64,000 nt of DNA, from positions 62,001 through 126,000 of the forward strand of contig NZ_BDAC01000009.1 of NCBI RefSeq assembly GCF_002091635.1, read 5' to 3'. Source of the DNA: Pseudomonas indica NBRC 103045 (GTDB taxonomy: Bacteria; Pseudomonadota; Gammaproteobacteria; Pseudomonadales; Pseudomonadaceae). The notes beneath the pieces are model-generated. The model was not told the origin of the DNA. It saw only the letters and a list, made by a program, of their open reading frames with translations, and ran no database searches. The position numbers were made by a program, and so were the translations under genes. This document shows, one piece after another, positions 58,172-64,000 of this stretch; the first letter of the stretch is position 1; every line of letters begins with the position of its first letter.

Positions 58172-60349
58172 ATGACTGAACGCGTTCAAGTCGGTGGCCT
58201 GCAGGTCGCCAAAGTCCTGTTCGACTTCGTTAACGACGAAGCCATTCCCGGTACCGGCCTTTCCGCCGACGCCTTCTGGGCCGGTGCCGAAGCGGTCATC
58301 AACGACCTCGCACCGAAGAACCGCAGCCTGCTGGCCAAGCGCGACGAGCTCCAGGCCCGCATCGACGGCTGGCACCAGGCCCGCGCCGGCCAGCCTCATG
58401 ACGCCGCAGCCTACAAAGCCTTCCTCCAGGAAATCGGCTACCTGCTGCCGGAACCGGCCGACTTCCAGGCCAGCACCGCCAACGTCGACGAAGAGATCGC
58501 CCGCATGGCCGGCCCGCAGCTGGTCGTACCGGTGATGAACGCGCGCTTCGCCCTCAACGCCTCCAACGCCCGCTGGGGCTCGCTGTACGACGCCCTCTAC
58601 GGCACCGACGTGATCAGCGAAGCCGATGGCGCCACCAAGGGCCCGGGCTACAACGAAATCCGTGGCGCCAAGGTGATCGCCTTCGCCCGTGCTTTCCTCG
58701 ATGAAGCCGCGCCGCTGGAAAACGGCTCCCACGTGGACTCCACCGCCTACGCCATCAAGAACGGCGCCTTGGTAGTCAACCTGAAGAACGGCAGCCAGAC
58801 CGGCCTGAAGAACGCCGCCCAGTTCATCGCCTTCCAGGGCGACGCCACAGCCCCGGCGGCCGTGCTGCTGAAGCACAACGGCCTGCACTTCGAAATCCAG
58901 ATCGACCCGACCAGCCCGATCGGCCGCACCGACGCCGCCGGCGTGAAAGACGTGCTGATGGAAGCCGCGCTGACCACCATCATGGACTGCGAAGACTCGG
59001 TCGCCGCCGTCGATGCCGACGACAAGGTAGTGGTCTACCGCAACTGGCTGGGCCTGATGAAGGGCGATCTCGCCGAGGCCGTGTCCAAGGGCGGCAGCAC
59101 CTTCACCCGCACCATGAACCCGGACCGCGTCTACACCAAGGCGGACGGCAGCGAACTGACCCTGCACGGCCGCTCCCTGCTGTTCGTGCGCAACGTCGGC
59201 CACCTGATGACCATCGACGCCATCGTCGACAACCAGGGCTTCGAAGTACCGGAAGGCATCATGGACGGCCTGGTCACCAGCCTGATCGCCGTGCACAACC
59301 TGAACGGCAACACCACCCGCAAGAACAGCCGCACCGGCTCGGTGTACATCGTCAAGCCGAAAATGCACGGCCCGGAAGAAGTCGCCTTCACCAACGAACT
59401 GTTCGGCCGCGTCGAAGACGTGCTCGGCCTGCCGCGCAACACCCTGAAGGTCGGCATCATGGACGAGGAGCGCCGCACCACGGTCAACCTCAAGGCCTGC
59501 ATCAAGGCCGCCGCCGAGCGCGTGGTGTTCATCAACACCGGCTTCCTCGACCGCACCGGCGACGAAATCCACACCTCCATGGAAGCCGGCGCCATGGTGC
59601 GCAAGGCCGCGATGAAGAGCGAAAAGTGGATCGCCGCCTACGAGAACAACAACGTCGACATCGGCCTGGCCACCGGTCTGCAGGGCCGCGCCCAGATCGG
59701 CAAGGGCATGTGGGCCATGCCTGACCTGATGGCGGCGATGGTGGAGCAGAAGATCGTCCACCCGATGAGCGGCGCCAACACCGCCTGGGTGCCGTCGCCG
59801 ACCGCCGCCACCCTGCACGCGCTGCACTACCACAAGGTCGACGTGTTCGCCCGCCAGGCCGAACTGGCCAAGCGCGAGCCGGCCTCCGTGGACGACATCC
59901 TGACCCTCCCGCTGGCCCAGGACACCAACTGGTCCGCCGAGGAAATCCGCAACGAGCTGGACAACAATGCCCAGGGCATCCTCGGCTACGTGGTGCGCTG
60001 GATCGACCAGGGCGTCGGCTGCTCCAAGGTGCCGGACATCAACGACATCGGCCTGATGGAAGACCGCGCCACCCTGCGCATCTCCAGCCAACTGCTGGCC
60101 AACTGGTTGCGCCACGGCATCGTCACCCGCGAGCAGATCGTCGAAAGCCTCAAGCGCATGGCCCCGGTAGTGGACCGCCAGAACGCCAACGACCCGCTGT
60201 ACCGCCCGATGGCACCGGACTTCGACAACAACATCGCGTTCCAGGCCGCCCTGGAACTGGTGGTCGAAGGCACCCGGCAGCCGAACGGCTACACCGAACC
60301 GGTCCTACACCGCCGCCGCCGCGAGTTCAAGGCGAAGAACGGTCTCTGA
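58172..60349 (+). CDS. glcB: Malate synthase G
   Basis: The 725-residue enzyme joins glyoxylate and acetyl-CoA to malate. Visible are the glyoxylate/Mg region [55 protein letters not shown], and [20 protein letters not shown] with the catalytic Asp region and C-terminal base. Length equals known GlcB. ATG 58172 with GAGGCAAG upstream is preferred to 58160. It has its own terminator. Confidence 0.96.
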   Translation: MTERVQVGGLQVAKVLFDFVNDEAIPGTGLSADAFWAGAEAVINDLAPKNRSLLAKRDELQARIDGWHQARAGQPHDAAAYKAFLQEIGYLLPEPADFQASTANVDEEIARMAGPQLVVPVMNARFALNASNARWGSLYDALYGTDVISEADGATKGPGYNEIRGAKVIAFARAFLDEAAPLENGSHVDSTAYAIKNGALVVNLKNGSQTGLKNAAQFIAFQGDATAPAAVLLKHNGLHFEIQIDPTSPIGRTDAAGVKDVLMEAALTTIMDCEDSVAAVDADDKVVVYRNWLGLMKGDLAEAVSKGGSTFTRTMNPDRVYTKADGSELTLHGRSLLFVRNVGHLMTIDAIVDNQGFEVPEGIMDGLVTSLIAVHNLNGNTTRKNSRTGSVYIVKPKMHGPEEVAFTNELFGRVEDVLGLPRNTLKVGIMDEERRTTVNLKACIKAAAERVVFINTGFLDRTGDEIHTSMEAGAMVRKAAMKSEKWIAAYENNNVDIGLATGLQGRAQIGKGMWAMPDLMAAMVEQKIVHPMSGANTAWVPSPTAATLHALHYHKVDVFARQAELAKREPASVDDILTLPLAQDTNWSAEEIRNELDNNAQGILGYVVRWIDQGVGCSKVPDINDIGLMEDRATLRISSQLLANWLRHGIVTREQIVESLKRMAPVVDRQNANDPLYRPMAPDFDNNIAFQAALELVVEGTRQPNGYTEPVLHRRRREFKAKNGL

Positions 60350-60369
60350 TCGCTCGCTGCCTCGCAAAT

Positions 60370-60402
60370 AAAGAACGCCCCGGCTTGCCGGGGCGTTCTT
60401 TA
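60370..60402. terminator. Terminator after glcB
   Basis: AAAGAACGCCCCGG-CTTG-CCGGGGCGTTCTTT, a 14-bp stem with A/T ends, between the convergent glcB and antitoxin genes. Confidence 0.92.
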
Positions 60403-60416
60403 TCGATGATTGCGAT

Positions 60417-60731
60417 TCAAACAGCTTCGAGCCGCTCGACCATGTCGGGGTAACGCTCGACAAGCTTGATCAAGATGGCGGCGTGCGGATTCGGCTTGGA
60501 TTTGTCCTGCTCCCAATTACGCAGGGTACCCGGGCTGGTACGGATATGCCGAGCGAAAACCGCCTGAGACATGCGCAGCTTCTTGCGCAGGGCGACGATT
60601 TCCTCGGCCGTTACCTCCGGAGCCGGCTTGGCTTCCAACGTGACCTGGCGCAGCGTGATCTTGCCTTCACGATGAACGGCCATCTCGGCAACGCCTTGCA
60701 TCAGCTCCGAAAACAGATCCCGTTTCTTCAT
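60417..60731 (-). CDS. HigA/NadS-type antitoxin (XRE HTH)
   Basis: The 104-residue protein has an XRE helix-turn-helix (LRKKLRMSQAVFARHIRTSPGTLRNWEQDKSKPN, ~47-80), and the N-terminal part has SELMQGVAEMAVHREGKITLR, as in NadS/HigA-type antitoxins. It follows the toxin gene with ATGA overlap and would repress the pair through the palindrome at 61080-61104. Confidence 0.9.
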   Translation of the reverse strand: MKKRDLFSELMQGVAEMAVHREGKITLRQVTLEAKPAPEVTAEEIVALRKKLRMSQAVFARHIRTSPGTLRNWEQDKSKPNPHAAILIKLVERYPDMVERLEAV

Positions 60732-61072
60732 ATAACACCTCGTAGTTTCAGCTCATGGCTGATGGCACGCTCGAGTGCCTTTTCCTGATCCCGAGTCAGG
60801 TTTTCCAATTCATCCTTGTCGTATATGGCGAACATCCAAAACTGACACTCCGTGGCAAGCCAGTAATAGATGACTCGCAGACCGCCCCCCTTTCCCTTGG
60901 ATCGACGACCGTCCTGCCAACGCATCTTGCGGAACCCACCTGTTCTTGGCATGACGGTTCTCACCTCGGGATGGGCTATCAAGTGATTCTGCATACGCCG
61001 ATATTCGTCCTCGACGAGATAGTCATGGACGGTGGCAGAGAAGCTCGTCGTTTCAAAGAATATCGCTTTCAT
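60728..61072 (-). CDS. HigB/RelE-type toxin
   Basis: The 114-residue protein (MKAIFFETTSFSATVHDYLVEDEYRRMQNHLIAHPE...) has the RelE/HigB fold pattern: GGFRKMRWQDGRRSKGKGGGLRVIYYWL and IYDKDELENLTRDQEKALERAI. Such toxins cut mRNA on the ribosome. The toxin gene comes first, as in higBA. ATG 61072 is chosen; a TTG at 61078 is an alternative. Confidence 0.9.
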   Translation of the reverse strand: MKAIFFETTSFSATVHDYLVEDEYRRMQNHLIAHPEVRTVMPRTGGFRKMRWQDGRRSKGKGGGLRVIYYWLATECQFWMFAIYDKDELENLTRDQEKALERAISHELKLRGVI

Positions 61073-61079
61073 AGGCAAG

Positions 61080-61104
61080 AAGTGTAGGCATCTTGCTTAC
61101 ACTT
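61080..61104. promoter_or_regulatory. Palindromic operator of toxin-antitoxin pair
   Basis: AAGTGTA at 61080-61086 and TACACTT at 61098-61104 are perfect 7-bp arms, with further GC/GC symmetry inside. It ends 8 bases before the toxin ATG, so antitoxin binding would block transcription. Confidence 0.7.
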
Positions 61105-61150
61105 CGACAATCGGCAGCCTGTGAGGCGAGTCGCAGCAACTGCACGCTCC

Positions 61151-61900
61151 TCAGCGACTCATCGGCCCCCGCACCGGACGTTCGCGGAAATGCGTCTGTT
61201 CGCTGAGCGGCGCGCCGGCCTCTCGGAGCGCCGCGCGTTGTTGGGCGATGGGTGTTTTCGCGCAGGTCATCTCGAAGCGGGCCAAGTGCTGGAAGGCATC
61301 CAGCGCCAGCGCGTTCCGGTAGAAGGTCGCCAGCTTCGGCCAGCGTTCGGCGTCGATTTCGTAGCGGGAGAACTGGGCGTTGCGCAGGAAGGCCGCGACG
61401 CTGAGGTCGGCAATGGACAGTTCGCCGAACAGCCAGCCGCTGACGGGTAACCAACCCTCGAGGTAGTCGAGGATGGCAGGCAGGTCCTCGTTGCAGGTCT
61501 TTTCCAGCACCGCCGGGTCCGGCTCGCGGCCCCAGACCGCCGGGCCGATCATCTTCTGGTTGAACAGTTGCCAGATGATCACTTGGCCCATGCGGCTGTC
61601 GGCGTACTCTTCCAGCCAGCGCGCGCGGGCGCGGTCGGCGATGTCGGCGGGATACAGCGCTGGCTGTGGGTAGCGCTCTTCCAGGTATTGGCAGATCACC
61701 GAGGAGTCGTTCAACACCAAGTCGCCATCCACCAGCACCGGTATCTGGCGCAACGGGCTCAGGCGGGCGAAGGTGTCGTCGCCAAAGAAGGGCACGATGG
61801 GATCGATGCAGTAGGCCACCCCCTTCAGCTCCAGCATGAGCAGTACCTTGCGCACGTAGGGAGAAAGATAGGAGCCGATAATCAGCAGCGGTTGGTCCAT
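61151..61900 (-). CDS. Glutathione S-transferase family protein
   Basis: The 249-residue protein has a thioredoxin-like N-terminal domain (LLIIGSYLSPYVRKVLLMLELKGVAY; S13 in place of Tyr/Cys; QIPVLVDGDLVLNDSSVICQYLEERYP for glutathione) and an all-helical C-terminal domain. Substrate unknown. It lies between the toxin promoter and the DUF294 gene, transcribed away from the latter. Confidence 0.9.
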   Translation of the reverse strand: MDQPLLIIGSYLSPYVRKVLLMLELKGVAYCIDPIVPFFGDDTFARLSPLRQIPVLVDGDLVLNDSSVICQYLEERYPQPALYPADIADRARARWLEEYADSRMGQVIIWQLFNQKMIGPAVWGREPDPAVLEKTCNEDLPAILDYLEGWLPVSGWLFGELSIADLSVAAFLRNAQFSRYEIDAERWPKLATFYRNALALDAFQHLARFEMTCAKTPIAQQRAALREAGAPLSEQTHFRERPVRGPMSR

Positions 61901-62064
61901 GGCGATGTCCTTGTGATGAGCCTGCTGCTAGTTTCGACGGCAACACTAAAGCTGTACAGCCGCTCGCCGGATGGCCTCCCGGGCAGCCCCCACTAGACTT
62001 ACGTCCAATGTGCCCGGCGCTGCGCCCGGCACACCATATCCCCACGATAAGAAAGGACACCGGC

Positions 62065-63999
62065 ATGAGCAAAGCGGACGCCTTCGCCCAGGCGGGCAAG
62101 CAGGCAGTGCTGCAGAACGTCCAGGGTACCCTGGAATTCCTGCAGAAATTTCCGCCGTTCAATCAGATGGACACCGGCCACCTGGCCTATCTGGTCGAGC
62201 ACTGCCAATTGCGCTTCTATGCCGAGGGCGAGTCGATCATCAAGCCCAGCGACGGCCCGGTCGAGCACTTCTACATCGTCAAGCAGGGCCGTGTGCACGG
62301 CGAGCGCCCGCACAGCGCCAAGCGTGGCACCGAGACCACCTTCGAGATCGCCGCGGGAGAATGCTTCCCGCTGGCCGCGCTGATCGGAGAACGCGCCACG
62401 CGCACCGAGCACCTGGCGGCCGAGGACACCTTCTGCCTGCTGCTGAGCAAGCCGGCCTTCGTCAAACTGTTCGCCCTCTCCAACCCGTTCCGCGACTTCG
62501 CCCTGCGCGGCGTCAGCAGCCTGCTCGATCAGGTCAACCAGCAGGTCCAGCTACGCGCGGTGGAAACCCTTGGCGCGCAATATTCCCTCGACACCCGCCT
62601 CGGCGAGCTGGCCATGCGCCAACCGGTGAGCTGCGCCCCGGATACGCCATTGCGCGAGGCGGTGCGGCAGATGCACGAGTTGCACGTGGGCAGCATCGTC
62701 ATCGTCGATGCCCAGCAGCGGCCACTGGGCATCTTCACCCTGCGCGACCTGCGCAAGGTGGTCGCGGACGGCCGTATCGATCTGGATGGGCCGATCCAGG
62801 CAGTGATGACACCGTCGCCCTTCCATCTCTCGCCGGAAGCCAGCGCCTTCGACGCGGCGATCGCCATGACCGAACGGCACATCGCCCATGTCTGCCTGGT
62901 GGAGCATGAACGGCTCTGCGGCGTGGTTTCTGAGCGCGACCTGTTCTCCCTGCAGCGGGTCGATCTGGTCCACCTGGCCCGCACCATCCGCCATGCCGGC
63001 CGTGTCGAGACGCTGGCCGCCTTGCGCAGCGACATCCGCCTGCTGGTGGACCGCATGCTCGCCCACGGCGCCAGCTCCACCCAGATCACCCACATCATCA
63101 CCCTGCTCAACGACCACACCGTCAGCCGGGTGATCGAACTGACCCTGGAGGACCTCGGCGATCCGGGGATTCCCTTCACCTGGCTGGTGTTCGGCAGCGA
63201 AGGCCGCCGCGAGCAGACCCTGCACACCGACCAGGACAACGGCATTCTCTTCGACGCGAAGGATGCCGCCGAAGCCGCCACGATCCGCGGCAAACTGCTG
63301 CCGCTGGCGCAGGAGATCAACCAGCGCCTGGCCCGCTGCGGCTTCACCCTGTGCAAGGGCAACATCATGGCCGGTAACCCCGAACTGTGCCTGTCCTACA
63401 TGGAGTGGTCGCGGCGCTTCACCCGCTTCGTGCGCGAGGCCACCCCGGAGAATCTCCTGGGTTCGAGCATCTACTTCGATCTGCGCGCGGTCTGGGGGCC
63501 GGAAGACGGCTGCGACCGGCTGCGCGACGAGCTGCTCGAACAGATCGCGGACAACAGCCTGTTCCAACACATGCTGGCGGAGAACGCCCTGCGCCAGCGC
63601 CCGCCGGTAGGGCGTTTCCGCGATTTCGTGGTGGCGCGCAAGGGCGCCGAGAAGGACACCCTCGACCTCAAGGTGCAGGGCCTCACGCCCTTCGTCGACG
63701 GCGCCCGCCTGCTCGCCCTGGCCCACGGCGTGGCGGCGACCAACACCCTCGAACGCCTGCGCCGGCTGGTAGCGATCGGCGAGATCGAAGCCCTGGACGG
63801 CGCCGCCTACGAAGAGGCCTACCACTTCATCCAGCAGACCCGCATGCAGCAGCACCAACACCAGGCGCGGCAGGGCCAGCCCTACTCCAATCGCCTCGAC
63901 CCGGACACGCTGAACCACCTGGACCGGCGCATCCTGCGCGAGTCGTTCCGACAAGCCCAGCGCCTGCAAAGCAGCCTGGCCGTGCGATACCAACTATGA
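62065..63999 (+). CDS. cNMP-binding/CBS/DUF294 nucleotidyltransferase-like signalling protein
   Basis: The 644-residue protein has a cyclic-nucleotide-binding-like N-terminal domain (~25-150), two CBS domains (~170-290, with GELAMRQPVSCAPDTPLREAVRQM and IQAVMTPSPFHLSPEASAFDA), and a nucleotidyltransferase-like domain (GSEGRREQTLHTDQDNGILF, ~390-410) with a C-terminal DUF294_C part. This architecture is that of proteins like E. coli YfhN/GlnD-related predicted signal transducers. Ligand and target are unknown. ATG 62065 follows AAAGGA. The stop is one base before the window end. Confidence 0.9.
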   Translation: MSKADAFAQAGKQAVLQNVQGTLEFLQKFPPFNQMDTGHLAYLVEHCQLRFYAEGESIIKPSDGPVEHFYIVKQGRVHGERPHSAKRGTETTFEIAAGECFPLAALIGERATRTEHLAAEDTFCLLLSKPAFVKLFALSNPFRDFALRGVSSLLDQVNQQVQLRAVETLGAQYSLDTRLGELAMRQPVSCAPDTPLREAVRQMHELHVGSIVIVDAQQRPLGIFTLRDLRKVVADGRIDLDGPIQAVMTPSPFHLSPEASAFDAAIAMTERHIAHVCLVEHERLCGVVSERDLFSLQRVDLVHLARTIRHAGRVETLAALRSDIRLLVDRMLAHGASSTQITHIITLLNDHTVSRVIELTLEDLGDPGIPFTWLVFGSEGRREQTLHTDQDNGILFDAKDAAEAATIRGKLLPLAQEINQRLARCGFTLCKGNIMAGNPELCLSYMEWSRRFTRFVREATPENLLGSSIYFDLRAVWGPEDGCDRLRDELLEQIADNSLFQHMLAENALRQRPPVGRFRDFVVARKGAEKDTLDLKVQGLTPFVDGARLLALAHGVAATNTLERLRRLVAIGEIEALDGAAYEEAYHFIQQTRMQQHQHQARQGQPYSNRLDPDTLNHLDRRILRESFRQAQRLQSSLAVRYQL

Positions 64000-64000
64000 G

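Overview
The window looks like chromosomal DNA of a Pseudomonas from the P. aeruginosa side of the genus. GC content is high, and many gene blocks match P. aeruginosa order from memory: bioBFHCD, acyl-CoA dehydrogenases, comF, modE, srkA, rarD, gcvR-like, GNAT, glcB. Regulatory sites typical of the genus are also visible (PsrA boxes, a GacA box with an Rsm-type sRNA, extragenic palindromes). No database search was run; all names rest on motifs and recall.

Left end (1-9.2 kb) is accessory DNA. The 3' half of a group II intron ends 5 bases before a CAT-anticodon tRNA gene. A copy of the 3' part of that tRNA recurs exactly 7.6 kb downstream (9170-9227), so the DNA between looks like an island in the tRNA locus. 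It carries a Fic protein with a repeat operator, an sce7726/sce7725/RES three-gene cassette that resembles a defence or toxin system, and an Ec67-type retron (RT-TOPRIM fusion with a recognisable msr-msd RNA) followed by an unrecognised 213-residue gene. The genes from 3.3 to 8.7 kb are clearly more AT-rich than the rest. No integrase is visible.

Core region 9.4-35 kb: an Mla/MCE-type lipid transport operon; a sigma-54 activator with a GntP-type permease and CoA-transferase under a -24/-12 promoter; a series of LysR regulators beside small redox enzymes (nitronate monooxygenase, SDRs, a Rossmann oxidoreductase), an alpha carbonic anhydrase, an MFS exporter and an aldo-keto reductase. At 29.2-30.8 kb lies a likely type III effector gene preceded by an exact hrp-box match. 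From 31.7 to 32.8 kb there are palindromic repeats, a 170-bp MITE-like insertion, two tiny ORFs and an RsmY/Z-like sRNA with an upstream GacA box.

Region 33-51 kb: three long acyl-CoA dehydrogenase paralogues (one with tandem PsrA boxes), ahpC-ahpF, a diguanylate cyclase, two small proteins, an SRPBCC/zinc alcohol dehydrogenase pair, and the biotin operon bioB-bioF-bioH-bioC-bioD. A BirA-like operator overlaps the bioB -35 box and the first codons of divergent comF.

Region 51-64 kb: comF, modE-modA-modB with a ModE box but no modC, srkA, rarD, a GcvR-like ACT protein, an acetyltransferase, malate synthase G, a HigBA-like toxin-antitoxin pair with its palindromic operator, a glutathione S-transferase, and a cNMP/CBS/nucleotidyltransferase signalling protein.
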